Positions 27,631 to 37,747 are shown, numbered from the stretch's first letter. The stretch: DNA of 64,000 bases from CAWAHD01 sp963781785 (GCA_963781785.1 CAWAHD010000002.1:4836001-4900000), one strand, 5' to 3'. Program-made: numbers and translations. Notes: generated by a model from the letters alone, not told the origin.

Positions 27631-30600
27631 ATGATGATGTCCGAGTCGTTTGCACACGGTCCGTCGATCGAGGACCTGGCCGAGGAGTTCCTCGAGCGCC
27701 GCCGCCTGGGTGAACGCCCGACGATGGACGACTACGCCGCGCGGCATCCTCATCTGGCCGGCGAGATCCGCGAGTTCTTTCCGGTGCTCGGACTGGTCGA
27801 AGACTTCAAGCCCTCCCCGGGCGAGTCCAGCGGGCGCATCGAGGGATCGAGGATCCCGGGCCTGGCCACCGGGCTGCGCAGGCTGGGCGATTTCCGTTTG
27901 CTCCGGGAGGTCGGCCGAGGCGGGATGGGGATCGTCTACGAGGCCGAGCAGGAGTCGCTGGGCCGCCGCGTGGCGCTCAAGGTGCTGCGCGACCAGCGGC
28001 TGCTCGACCCCAAGCTCCTCATCCGGTTCCAGCGCGAGGCCAAGGCCGCCGCGCGCCTGCACCACACCAACATCGTCCCGGTCTTCGGGGTCGGCGAGCA
28101 TGAGGGCACCTACTTCTACGTCATGCAGTTCATCCGCGGACTGCCGCTGGACGTCGTGCTCCAGGGGGTCCGGCGGCTCAAGGGGGCGGCCGCCGACCCG
28201 GGGGCGCCGACCGCCGAGACCATGCTGTCGGATGGATTGACCGAGGCCGACCTGGCCCGGTCACTCGCGACCGGCCGGTACGCGACCGTGCACGTGGTGG
28301 AGGCCCCGTCGAGTCCGCTCGGCGCGGCGCCGGCGCCCTTGGTCCGCGACGACGATTCCTCGGCCACGTTCCCCGGCTCGCCCACCCTCACGTCCGCGTC
28401 CGACACGGCCCGGCAATACGCCCGCAGCGTGGCGCGGGTCGGTCTCCAGGTGGCCGAGGCACTCGATTATGCCCATCAGCACGGCATCCTCCACCGCGAC
28501 ATCAAGCCGTCGAACCTCCTGCTCGACGCTCACGGCGCGGTCTGGGTCACCGACTTCGGCCTGGCCAAGCTCGCCAGCGACAGCGACCTGACCCGTACGG
28601 GTGACATCGTGGGCACGATCCGATACATGGCGCCCGAGCGATTCGAGGGCCGTTGCGACGCCCGCTCCGATGTGTATGCGCTGGGCCTGACTCTCTACGA
28701 GCTCCTGGCCAGGAAGCCCGCCTTCGAGGCCGAGGATCGGCACGCCCTGATCCGCCAGGTGACCCAGGAGGAGCCGAGGGCCCTGCGCCGGGTCGAGCCG
28801 ACCGTGCTGCGCGATCTCCATACGATCGTGCACAGGGCGATCGCCAAGGACACCAAGGACCGCTATGCCACCGCCGCTGAGCTGCGCGACGAGCTCGAGC
28901 GGTTCCTGTCCGACCGGCCGATCCACGCGCGGCCGCTCTTGCTCCCCGAACGATACTGGCGATGGTGCCGGCGTAATCCCCTCCTGGCGCTGGCCAGCAG
29001 CGCGGCCTGTGCGCTGACCATCGCGATCGCGGTCGTCTCGAGCCTCGCCGCTTACCGCAACGGCCGGCTGGCCGATCAGCTCAAGTCCCAGCGCGACGAG
29101 GCCAACCATAACCTGATCCTGGCCTATACCAGCGAGGCCGAGGCCCGCCGGCTGAGCCGGCGCGTGGGTCAGCGGTTCGGCACGCTCGACGCCGTCGCCC
29201 GCGCCATGCGCCTCGCCGCCACTGCGGGCTTGACGGAGAAGGAACGCGCTCACCTGCGCAACCAGGCCATCGCCGCGATGGGCCTGACGGATATGAGGCT
29301 CACCTGGCAACACCCGCTCTCCGCTCCACTGAGAAGCGGCTTTACCGTCGATCCCAGCTTCGAGCGCTATGCGATCAAGCGCGACGATGGGACCGTGATT
29401 GTCCGGCGCATCGCCGACGACCGCGTCTTGCTCGAGTTTGCCGGCGTCCCGCACCGAAATTCCGCGCCGATCGGCGGCTTCAGCCCCGACGGGCGTTACC
29501 TGGCGATGAAATCCTGGGATCAGCACGACCGGCTCGAGGTGTGGGACCTGGCGGCGCACCGACTGGTGCTCACCGACCACAACATCTCGGGGAGCAACAC
29601 CCCGACCTGGTCGTTCCACCCCGACGGCCGGCGGCTCGCTCTCGGACTGGGCGACGGCTCGATCGTCTTGCTCAACCTCCCGGATGGACGCGAGCTACGC
29701 CGCTGGGCCGAGGGCCTCGGTCGCGCCGCTGCGATGGCGTACAATCGCGACGGCTCCCGGCTGGCGGTCGCGCCCGTACGCAGCGGCTCGGTGTACATCC
29801 TTGCGGCCGAATCCGACGACGGCCGCGTGCTCGCCCGGCTCCCGAATCCGGCAGACGTTTTCCACATCGCCTGGAACCCGCTCCGGTCGAACCTGCTGGC
29901 CGCCGGCCTCGAGGATCGCACCATTCGCATCTGGGATATGGAGACCGTCCGCGTCACGGCCACTCTCGAAGGAGCTGGCCACAACGGCCTGAAGGTCGCA
30001 TTTCACCCCGGCGGCGACATCCTGGCCGCCCGCGGCTGGGACGCGATCCTGCGGCTCTGGGATATCCGCACGCGGCAGCAGATCCTGACGATGCCGTCAA
30101 GCTGGCTTCCCGAGCTCCATTTCGACCGAGACGGCCGCCGGCTGTCCGCGCACGGCGTCACGGGTCTGGTGGGGATCCTGGAAGTCTCCGATCAAGCCGA
30201 GTGCCGCTCGCTGGTCCGACCCACGCCTCCGGGTTTCGTTCATTCCCGAAGCCTTGCGATCGACGTCACCGGACGACATCTGGCCGCATCGAGCTACGAC
30301 GGAATCACGCTCTGGGACCTCCCCACGGGGACGGCCCTGGCGACACTGCCCGTGACCACCACGGTGGCGAATGTGCACTTCGATCCGACCGGTGCCCTCC
30401 TGACCGGTCATCCCCTGACCTTGCGCTGGCCGATCTCATCGAGCCCGGATGGTCACACGATCGGCCCTCCTCAGTTCCTTGAGTGGTATCAGACGTGGGA
30501 CGGGTTCTCGTGCAGCCGGGATGGGCGGTCCATCGCGCTGGCCGTCTACGACGGCGGCGGCATGGTCTTCGACGCCGAGAATCCCGAAAGGCGGCGCTTC

Positions 30601-31777
30601 CTGCCTCAGCGGGATACCCGCTCGATTGCCCTCAGCCCCGATGGCCGCTGGGCCGTCACCAGTTCACATAGCTACAATTCGGTGAAAGTGTGGGATGCTC
30701 GCACCGGCCGGCCCGTCCACGATTTCCCGGAGTCACCTCGCCGGGGCGTCGGGACTTTCAGCCCCGATGGCCATTGGCTGTCTCTCAATCGCGAGGACCA
30801 GGGCTGGGAGCTATTCGAGACCGGGACCTGGGAGTCCCGGATCGTCTTCGGGAATGCCGCCAGCGCGGGGACCTTCTCGCCCGATTCCGCGACCTTCGCC
30901 TATGAGACCTACTACGAGACTCAGGGGGGAGCTATTGCTTTGGTCGAGGTGACCACGGGCCGCGAGCTGGCCCGACTGAACGACCCCGATGGATCGTCGG
31001 CCGGCCAGATGGTCTTCAGCCCCGATGGGACGCAGTTGATCGCCTCACTGCGGGAACAGCCCCGGATCCGGATCTGGGACCTGCGCGCCGTCCGGCGACG
31101 ACTCGCCGACCTGAACCTGGATTGGAGCCCGTCGCCCCCCTGGGGATCGCCCGCGCCGATCCCCGATCCTGCGCCCTTGCCGCGGCCTGTTGGGGTGGAT
31201 CGAGGCCGGATGGATGACTGGGTCCGGTCGTCGCAATGGAAAGGTCGCGAACAGCGGGTCGCCGATGCCGACGCGCTCTGGATCCAGGACCCGGGCCGGC
31301 GCGAGGTCCGCGAGTGGCTGGCGAAATCTTGCAACGACCTCGCCAGGGCGCTGATCACCGGGCCGGAATCCCGTCGGGATCCGGCCCGGGCACTCCCCCT
31401 GGCGCCGCGCCCAGGCGCTCAAGCCCGACGGCGTCAGCTTCCTCAATACCCTGGGGCTCGCTCTCTACCGCGTCGGGGATTATCAGGAGGCCATGCGCGC
31501 GATCGAGCGGTCCCTGGCCACGAACCAGAACCAGTCGGCCTCCTACGACCTCTTCATCTTGGCCCTCTGCCACGCCAGACAGGGCGACGTCGGACAGTCG
31601 CGGTCCTGCTTCGATCGCGCGGTCTCCAGGCTGAAGTCCCGCGGGGGGGCCGCGACTTCAGGGGACCAGGAGCTGAGCGACCTGCGCGCCGAGGCCGAGG
31701 CCGCGATCTGGGCCTCGTTGCCGGACTTCCCCGCGGACGTGTTCGCCCCGCAGCCCATGGGTCCGCCCGACCACTGA
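27631..31777 (+). CDS. Ser/Thr kinase with WD40 and TPR domains, one frameshift
   Basis: A membrane-bound kinase of about 1380 residues. Order: a helical N-terminus; kinase domain from about 88 with GRGGMG (95-100), K117, HRDIKPSN (288-295) and DFG (308-310); a transmembrane helix at about 448-475; a signalling helix; about a dozen WD40-type blades (FSPDGRYLAMKSW, IRIWDME, KVWDARTGR); then a TPR region. The TPR end (LNTLGLALYRVGDYQEAMRAIERSL, ending at the TGA at 31775-31777) is in another frame, so one base is gained or lost at about 31400-31410; otherwise the frame runs to 31830 with a nonsense tail. It pairs with the upstream ECF sigma. Confidence 0.9.
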
Positions 31778-32206
31778 TCGCCGGGCATTCGCTGACGACG
31801 ACCGCGGTGGCAGAACACCTCATCGTCTGACCCCTTGTCCTCGGCGCACGGGTCGCTTGTTTGTCCACGATCGCCTTTGCCGCGCAAGTATCCCTACAGA
31901 GAACGCCCTGGCTCAGGCTCGAGGACGCGCCCTCTTCCGCCCGGCTCAACATCGCTCGGGCGCAAGGTCCGCGAGCCCGGGCCAAGCCCCCATTCCTTAG
32001 GAATAGGCCGGAAATAAGCTCCCGATTTGGAGAGCAGGCCAAGCTCCGGGTGCCACTGGTCGTACCCGACCAGTGTCTTCGATTTGCCCCGTCGTAACAC
32101 ACTGGTCGGGTACGACCAGTGGCACCCAGAAATGGTGAGAGAAACAGGGAAGTTATATTCGTCCCACTCCTTACCTCGCGGGCCGGATCGGCCCAGGAGC
32201 CACTCG
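31778..32206. other. Intergenic region with large palindrome
   Basis: No gene is seen. The stretch carries the 28-base inverted repeat described separately (32048-32127) and, at its end, the AGGAG ribosome site of the beta-helix gene. A short segment around 31880 resembles one near 25880 (GCCGCGCAAGTATCC), perhaps another remnant repeat. Confidence 0.5.
32048..32127. repeat. Perfect 28-bp inverted repeat, nested palindromes
   Basis: Two perfectly complementary 28-base arms at 32048-32075 and 32100-32127 are separated by 24 bases. Each arm contains the palindrome ACTGGTCGTACCCGACCAGT, an 8-bp stem with a 4-base loop. It lies 80 bases upstream of the beta-helix gene. It could be a miniature mobile element, a terminator of the kinase transcript or a regulatory hairpin. 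Confidence 0.85.
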
Positions 32207-34618
32207 ATGTCGCGACACCTCGATTCTCCCCGGCTCGAACACCATGCCGAAGAGCGTCGGAAACGATCGTTTCCGATGCGCAGGATGCGCCGGCAGCCCA
32301 CCCTCGACGCCCTCGAAGGGCGCATCTTGCTGAGTACGCTGACGGTCATGAATAATGCCGACAGCGGGTCGGGGTCGCTCCGCGCCGAGATCGCCGCGGC
32401 CCGCAGCGGTGACACGATCGTCTTCTCGCACAAGCTCGATGGCCGGACGGTCACGCTGACCAGCGGCGAGTTGATGGTGAACCACGACCTCAATATCGAC
32501 GGGCTCGGTGCAGAGAAGTTGTCGATCAGCGGCGACGGCGCCAGCCGGGTCTTTGACATCAGCGGCGGCGCCGCGGTGACCATCTTCGGTCTCACCATCA
32601 CGGGCGGCTCCTTTAGCGCCGGAGGTGCCGTCCTGGTCGAAACCGGTTCCAGCCTCGTCATCAACCAGTGTGCGCTCTCGGGCAACGAAGCCCTTCCAGA
32701 CGCTGGTGGCAACGCCTTCGGCGGCGCCATCATGAACGAGGCCGGCGCCAGCCTGAGCCTGGTCGGTAGCGCGCTCTCGGGCAATCAGACTGATGGCACC
32801 AACCAGAGCTACGGCGGAGCCGTCTACAACCAGGGCAGCCTCACGATCCGTTCTTCGACGTTCACGAGCAACCAGGCCATGGGCAGCCTGACGTCCTTCG
32901 ACTCCTATGGGCTGCCGCCCGGCGGCAGCCTGGGCGGCGCCGTCATGAACGACGACGGCGCGACCCTGGTCGTCAGCCAGAGCGGCTTCTCGCGCAACGA
33001 GGCCATGAGCGGCCCAGGCGGCGATGCGCTGGGAGGTGCCATCGACAACGAGTCGGCCGTCGCCACGCTGGGCGTGACGGCGTCCGTCTCCGGCAGCTCG
33101 TTCGACGGCAACCAGGCCATTTCCGGCCTCAACCTGGGCAACGGTTACCAGGGGGCTTTCGGCGGCGCGATCGAAGACCTGGCCGGGACCACGATCACGG
33201 TGACCGGCAGTGCGTTCACGAAGAATCAAGCGATCGCCATGGCACCGACCACTTCGTCCGGCAGCTCTTACGTCGATGGGGGCGCGATCGATAACGGTGC
33301 CTCCGCGTTCACGAGTCCTCTGAGCATGAACCTCACGGTGAACCTTTCCTCGTTCACGGGCAACGTGGCCAGCGGCACGCAGGCCCTCGCGCCGGGATTC
33401 GCCAATTATGCCTATGGGGGCGCGGTCAACTGGAACCTGTTCGGCGCGCTCGGTGGGAATGTCAGCTTCAATGATTCCAGCTTCGTCGCCAATCAGGCCA
33501 TCGCCGAGCCCGCGACCGACGGAGAGTTCGGGGCGGGCGTGGGCGGCGACGGACAGGGAGGCGCCATCTATGCCGGCAGCGCGCTCAGCGTCAACAACTG
33601 CGCCCTGGCCGGCAACCAGGCCATCGGCGGATCCGCCGATGGCCGCGCCGGATATGGCGAAGGGGGTGCCATCGATGCTTACGGTGGCCTGACCGCCACG
33701 GATTGCATCCTGCGCGGCAACGAGGCGATCGGGGGTCGTGGCGGCTCCAATCCGGGCGCGCCGCGCGGTTACTTCTCGGGCTACGCAGTCGGGGGCGGCA
33801 TCAACATCTCCTTCTATCCAGCAACTCTGACGAACGTCGTCCTCATCGGCAACCAGGCGATCGGCGGCTCGGGCGGCTCGGGCGTGGGCGGGCTCGCCGT
33901 CGGCGGGGGGATCGAGGCGGTCGACGCGACGCTCACGCTCCAGGGTGGCACGCTCATCGGCAACACAGCGATCGGCGGCCAGGGTGCCCTTGGCGGCGAG
34001 GGCGGAGACGCCGCGGGCGGAGGGATCGACGTCGAGCAGTCCTCGAGCGCGGACCTGGTCGGAACCACGTTGAGCGGTAACATCGCCAGCGGCGGCGCGG
34101 GGGGCTCCGGGGGAGCAGGCGGCATCGCCCTGGGAGGCGGCATCTCGGTGGGTTTCCCCGGTTTCTTGATCCCCCTGTTCAGCCCGGACGGCTCGACCCT
34201 CGCGCTGTGCGACAGCACGCTCATCGGCAACCAGGCTCGTGGTGGCGCGGGCGGCGCGGGCGGGGATGGCGGCGATGCCCTGGGCGGCGGCCTCGCGGTC
34301 GTCAGCGACGATGCCGCCACCATCAGCGACGGCGAGGTCGGCGCCAACTCAGCCATTGGCGGCTCGGGCAAGGGCGGCGGCGACGGTGGCAACGGCTTCG
34401 GCGGCGGCTTCTACGTGGACAGCGGCTCGAGTGCCGGTGTCACCGGCTGTGCGATCGTCGACAACTTGGCCGCCGGCGGTGACGGCAAGGGAGGGGGCAG
34501 CGACGGCCAGGGGATCGGCGGTGGGGTTTATTACCTCGGCACGTTCACTTACGACAGCGCGACCGTCATCCGCAAGAACCATGCCTCGACCAGCAACAAC
34601 GACATCTTCCCGTCATGA
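32207..34618 (+). CDS. Secreted right-handed beta-helix repeat protein
   Basis: An 803-residue glycine-, serine- and alanine-rich protein. The N-terminus carries the planctomycete export/anchor motif RRQPTLDALEGRILLS followed by STLTVMNNADSGSGSLR, known from large surface proteins in this phylum. The rest consists of repeated beta-helix coils with the pattern SxxxGNxAxxGxGGAxxxxG (for example CALSGNEALPDAGGNAFGG). The ATG at 32207 has AGGAG seven bases upstream; an earlier in-frame start at 32027 would read through the palindrome and is rejected. Likely a surface or extracellular polysaccharide-binding or adhesive protein. Confidence 0.88.
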   Translation: MSRHLDSPRLEHHAEERRKRSFPMRRMRRQPTLDALEGRILLSTLTVMNNADSGSGSLRAEIAAARSGDTIVFSHKLDGRTVTLTSGELMVNHDLNIDGLGAEKLSISGDGASRVFDISGGAAVTIFGLTITGGSFSAGGAVLVETGSSLVINQCALSGNEALPDAGGNAFGGAIMNEAGASLSLVGSALSGNQTDGTNQSYGGAVYNQGSLTIRSSTFTSNQAMGSLTSFDSYGLPPGGSLGGAVMNDDGATLVVSQSGFSRNEAMSGPGGDALGGAIDNESAVATLGVTASVSGSSFDGNQAISGLNLGNGYQGAFGGAIEDLAGTTITVTGSAFTKNQAIAMAPTTSSGSSYVDGGAIDNGASAFTSPLSMNLTVNLSSFTGNVASGTQALAPGFANYAYGGAVNWNLFGALGGNVSFNDSSFVANQAIAEPATDGEFGAGVGGDGQGGAIYAGSALSVNNCALAGNQAIGGSADGRAGYGEGGAIDAYGGLTATDCILRGNEAIGGRGGSNPGAPRGYFSGYAVGGGINISFYPATLTNVVLIGNQAIGGSGGSGVGGLAVGGGIEAVDATLTLQGGTLIGNTAIGGQGALGGEGGDAAGGGIDVEQSSSADLVGTTLSGNIASGGAGGSGGAGGIALGGGISVGFPGFLIPLFSPDGSTLALCDSTLIGNQARGGAGGAGGDGGDALGGGLAVVSDDAATISDGEVGANSAIGGSGKGGGDGGNGFGGGFYVDSGSSAGVTGCAIVDNLAAGGDGKGGGSDGQGIGGGVYYLGTFTYDSATVIRKNHASTSNNDIFPS

Positions 34619-34647
34619 GGGTTGCGCCTCACGCCGAGACTCAGCCC

Positions 34648-34917
34648 TCAGGTTCCTTTCCCGGCGGTATCAACTCCACGGCCCGCCGCTTTCCTGTCGA
34701 CCCGCCGCTTCGATCGACCTCTGCTTTCACTTAACGCTTGCCATTGTTTCAATAGAATCCGGCGTTCCAGCAAGAAGACCTTGCTCTCGGCCCCGGTGAG
34801 CCGGGCGTGCAGTTCCGCCTCGCGGCGAGCGGCCCGCCGCTGTTGCACAGCCAGCGCAACGCCCAGGGCCGCGATCACGATCAGGAGCATCAGCGTGCTC
34901 AGCCGGAATCGTCTCAT
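34648..34917 (-). CDS. Small single-helix membrane protein
   Basis: An 89-residue protein that opens MRRFRLSTLMLLIVIAALGV, one membrane helix at about 7-25, followed by a charged helical tail (RRAARREAELHARL) that may form a coiled coil. This 'RxRLSTLMLLI' start is common to a large group of small planctomycete proteins of unknown function. It converges on the beta-helix gene, with 29 bases between stops. Confidence 0.65.
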   Translation of the reverse strand: MRRFRLSTLMLLIVIAALGVALAVQQRRAARREAELHARLTGAESKVFLLERRILLKQWQALSESRGRSKRRVDRKAAGRGVDTAGKGT

Positions 34918-35000
34918 GCCACCGCCTCGAATCGGACAGGGCTGCGTGCTTTTTCATCGCCGCCACCCTACCACGTCCCTAAGGGGGAAACAAAGGGCGT

Positions 35001-35080
35001 AACTTCCGCTGATCCAAGCTGTCGGCAACTCGTTGGTTCGTTCAGTCAACGGGCCTCAACAGAATCTGACAAGATCCCCC
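35001..35080. repeat. Dispersed intergenic repeat, copy 1
   Basis: About 80 bases containing GATCCAAGCTGTCGGCAACT and TTCAGTCAACGGGCCTCAAC. A diverged copy lies at 53535-53613. No coding frame is conserved between the copies. Confidence 0.6.
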
Positions 35081-35126
35081 GGGAATGGTCCTGTCGGCGA
35101 CGGGAAGTGCCATTGTCGCTGACCAA

Positions 35127-35393
35127 TCACGTGCTCCCCTGCTCGGGCCCGTTACCGCCGGCGAGACCGGGGCCGTCCGGATTCTGGAGCACGATCTCCT
35201 GGATCAGGGCCAGATCAATCATGTGCATGCCGGCATCATCGAACAGCACAATGTAACGCTTGCGCTTCGACTCGGGAACCGCCACGAAGTCCGGATGCTT
35301 GACCATGTACATCCGCCCGTCCAGCAGCCGGAGCTCAAATGCCAGGAACGGCTGCTGATGCATCGCGTCGCGGATATTTTCAAGCTGAGCCAT
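35127..35393 (-). CDS. Small hypothetical protein, paralogue pair member B1
   Basis: An 88-residue protein of a planctomycete family of unknown function: helix (LENIRDAMHQQPFLAFELRL), a beta hairpin with DGRMYMVKHPDFVAVPE, then YIVLFDDAGMHMIDLALIQEI. It is closely mirrored by the 86-residue protein at 37379-37639, with the same order of motifs (RHPENASCDE, YDRGIHMVEMPLVEV). A 34-residue membrane peptide gene lies three bases upstream on the same strand, so the two form a small operon. Confidence 0.65.
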   Translation of the reverse strand: MAQLENIRDAMHQQPFLAFELRLLDGRMYMVKHPDFVAVPESKRKRYIVLFDDAGMHMIDLALIQEIVLQNPDGPGLAGGNGPEQGST

Positions 35394-35396
35394 TCC

Positions 35397-35501
35397 TCAC
35401 GTTGCTTTCTTCCCCGCCCGCCAGGAAACCATCCCCAGACCGCCTGTCGCCAGTGCCAGGATCCCCAGGACGGGCCAGATCATCGGGTCGTCATGGTCCA
35501 C
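35397..35501 (-). CDS. 34-residue membrane peptide, copy A1
   Basis: A short frame from a GTG at 35501 to the TGA at 35397-35399. The product has one hydrophobic helix (MIWPVLGILALATGGLGMV) and a basic end (SWRAGKKAT). A second copy of the same length at 37643-37747 starts with ATG. Both copies keep the same reading frame, length, helix and the WRAG-K motif, and both lie immediately before a paralogous 86-88-residue gene, which argues for real coding. Confidence 0.55.
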   Translation of the reverse strand: MDHDDPMIWPVLGILALATGGLGMVSWRAGKKAT

Positions 35502-35772
35502 CCATTGTACCGGTCATCATTCCGCGATCGCGAGTCGGACCTTGTGTTTCAATCCTTGTTCTGAAGGATCAATCACATCGGGAACCAGGATGAAAAAGGC
35601 CACGCAATGGAGAGCCCTGGGAAAGGTCGACTGAGTGAACGATGCCGGCCCGATCAGCCGGCGGAGCGTCGCCACAACCACAATCGGCTGACCTGGGCAC
35701 GCGCGATCGTGCAGAGGACGCTGGTTGGAATCGTTGGTTCGGTCACAAACGCGCGACGACCTCAATAGTCGC

Positions 35773-35963
35773 CTTTCGCTCCGCGAAAGTTGTGCGATCG
35801 TCGCCTTTCGCTCCGCGAAAGTTGTGCATTCTCTCTCTAAAAAACTTCGCCGATGCGAGGTAAATCCTTCCATCCCAGTGACAGATGAAGGATCGCCAAA
35901 CGCAGATGTCAGAAGCAAGTCACGTATCGCTGATGGGGAGGGCAATCTTTCGCGGAGCGAAAG
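35773..35963. repeat. Inverted pair of REP-like hairpins, copy 1
   Basis: CTTTCGCTCCGCGAAAG occurs at 35773-35789 and 35804-35820, and its reverse complement CTTTCGCGGAGCGAAAG at 35947-35963. The convergent arrangement around about 130 bases of shared unique sequence resembles bacterial BIME elements. The same arrangement recurs at 37937-38095. Confidence 0.8.
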
Positions 35964-36010
35964 GCGACGATTGTGGTCGCCGCCCGCTCGGGCGTGCACC
36001 ATCTGGCTAA

Positions 36011-36319
36011 GCTCGGTGGCTGGCTGGGGCGATCTCGCCCCGTTGGACCGACCAAATCCACGAGGATTGGACAAGAAACGTTCGCGCCAATCGCGCCGAC
36101 GTCTCGCCCGCGAGCCTCGCTCGCTGCCGCAACCTCATGGACGAGCACGTCCCGGATTGTCTCGTTACGGGGTACGAGGCCCTGATTCCGTCGCTAACCC
36201 TCCCCGGCGAAAATGACCGGCACGTCCTGGCTGCCGCGATTCACGGTGGAGCTGGTCTCATCGAACGTGAAATCGAGCGCGAGATCCGCCGCTGTCTCGG
36301 CGGCCATCAAGATGGGTAG
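36011..36319 (+). pseudogene. PIN-domain (VapC-like) toxin remnant
   Basis: An open frame without a proper start whose product matches the middle of PIN_3-type VapC proteins: PRWTDQIHEDWTRNV, LARCRNLMDEHVPDCLV, TGYEALIPSLTLP, then NDRHVLAAAIHGGAG. The sequence before PRWTD and the final part with the last acidic residues are lost, the end running into IEREIEREIRR. The N-terminus is replaced by the hairpin repeat block. It is therefore a dead toxin fragment. A shorter copy of the same region lies at 38161-38262. Confidence 0.7.
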
Positions 36320-36426
36320 CGGCCATCGCGTCATACGTACAGTCTCGGCATCAGCACGGCCATTTCCGCGTGCAGAGTAAAGCACCCCATTTGCCTTGCA
36401 GCCGACGGCCATGCTATACCCTCGTC

Positions 36427-37210
36427 ATGGCCAAATTACGCAAAATCGCTCGCAAGAGCACGGAAGACCAGCTCGTCGAGTGGAAGGAGTCGTGGCGGTT
36501 TCTTCAAGACCCATGCCGACCTACTTTACCATGACGAGGTGCACGGCGACTTATTCACGCAGGCGGAGAAGACCATCGAACTCTTGCTTAGCAAATACCT
36601 CAAGGCCGGTGTCAGCTATCGCGGCGTCCAGCGCGTCGAAACCTATCCGGTGCCGGAAGCGGCGTTGCGCGAGGCCGTCCTCAACGCCATCGTTCATAAG
36701 GACTACGCTTCCGGCGTCCCGATCCAGATCAGCGTCTATCCCGACCGTCTGATGCTATGGAACCCCGGCATCCTGCCCGACCATTGGACGGTGGCCAGGC
36801 TAAAAGCCAAGCATCCCTCGCGCCCGTTCAATCCCGACCTCGCCAATTCCTTTTTCCGCGCCGGGCTGATCGAAGCCTGGGGACGAGGCATCGAGCGCAT
36901 CATGGAGGCATGCCGCGCCGCCGCGGTCGGCTTACCTCGCTTCAGGTACGCTTCGGCCGGCCTGTGGGTGGAATTCAGCTTTCCGCAGGGGTACGGCGCA
37001 GGCACTACCCAAGAAACTACCCAAGAAACTACCCAAGAAAAGATACTGGCCCTGCTCAAGGCCGAACCCTCGCTCACGCGCCGCCAGCTCGCCGCCCGCA
37101 TTGGGTTAACGCCGGACGGCATCAAGTATCACCTCGAAAAGCTGAGCGACGCCGGGGCCATCCGCCATGCGGGGCCAACCAAGGCCGGCCGCTGGGAAGT
37201 GCTGAAATGA
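36427..37210 (+). pseudogene. AlbA_2/ATP-binding transcriptional regulator, internally deleted
   Basis: The start (ATG 36427) gives KSTEDQLVEWKESWR, the first residues of an AlbA_2 (schlafen-type) DNA-binding domain. The frame then jumps directly to FFKTHADLLYHDEVHGDLF in another frame, the late part of the family, continuing with ALREAVLNAIVHKDYASG, GLIEAWGRGIERIMEACR and a C-terminal winged-helix domain (LTRRQLAARIGLTPDGIKYHLEKL). Most of the AlbA_2 domain, over 150 residues, is missing. Near 37006-37038 a 12-base unit is repeated three times (TTQE). The C-terminal piece could still be translated from an internal GTG at 36539. Confidence 0.75.
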
Positions 37211-37378
37211 CCCGCATCCGCAGGCCGCGACCTCCCCGAGCCAGGGGGCGTCACCGTGCAGGATAGCGATTAAAACTGAGAGAACGTCACCTCTGAAGGT
37301 CACAGAGATCGAGGGTGTCCCATCTGTAGTTGAAATGTTGGTCTGCAGCCCGGGACTCTCGTCGACCCCATTCATCAG

Positions 37379-37639
37379 TCACTGTCCCTTCTTCTTGGGC
37401 CGGCACTTGGCCGGCTGATCGCCATTCCCCGGCGATGTCGCCGGTTCCATCACCTCGACCAGCGGCATCTCGACCATGTGAATCCCACGGTCGTACACCG
37501 TCAGGCTTCGGCCCCGCTCGTCGCATGAAGCGTTTTCCGGATGCCGCACCATGAACCGTTCGCCGCTCGCCATCTTGATCACGAAAGGCTGAAACGGCCG
37601 GGCCGTGATGAAGCCTCGAAGCTGCTCTTTCGTTGCCAT
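37379..37639 (-). CDS. Small hypothetical protein, paralogue pair member B2
   Basis: An 86-residue protein of the same family as the product at 35127-35393: KEQLRGFITARPFQPFVIKM, then RFMVRHPENASC, and LTVYDRGIHMVEMPLVEVME with a lysine-rich tail. The family function is unknown. It lies three bases after the stop of the 34-residue membrane peptide gene; together they form the second copy of the two-gene module. Confidence 0.65.
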   Translation of the reverse strand: MATKEQLRGFITARPFQPFVIKMASGERFMVRHPENASCDERGRSLTVYDRGIHMVEMPLVEVMEPATSPGNGDQPAKCRPKKKGQ

Positions 37640-37642
37640 GGA

Positions 37643-37747
37643 TCAGGTTCCTTTCGTTCCCGCCCGCCAGTGCACGATCCCCAGACCGTCGGCCGCCAGT
37701 GCCAGGATCCCCACGACGGGCCAGAACATCGGGTCGCCATGGTCCAT
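37643..37747 (-). CDS. 34-residue membrane peptide, copy A2
   Basis: An ATG at 37747 and a TGA at 37643-37645 enclose 34 codons: an acidic start (MDHGD), a hydrophobic helix (MFWPVVGILALAADGLGIV) and a basic end (HWRAGTKGT). The stop is followed after three bases by the ATG of the 86-residue partner. The equal length and conserved motifs of copy A1 support coding. No known family comes to mind. Confidence 0.6.
   Translation of the reverse strand: MDHGDPMFWPVVGILALAADGLGIVHWRAGTKGT

Larger units (their letters stand above)
35397..36120. repeat. Segmental duplication, copy 1
   Basis: This block and 37643-38250 share long near-identical stretches, for example TTGTACCGGTCATCATTCCG and CACATCGGG-ACCAGGATGAA. 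Copy 1 has about 110 extra bases around 35660-35790, including one additional hairpin. The shared content is the 34-residue peptide gene, a C-terminal coding remnant (VPDVIDPSEQG), the inverted hairpin pair and the start of a PIN-domain remnant. The adjoining 86-88-residue genes are also related but less similar. Confidence 0.85.

Noticed and set aside
32027..32206. Longer N-terminus of the beta-helix protein
   Set aside because: It translates the inverted repeat; the ATG at 32207 has a good ribosome site and the expected start.
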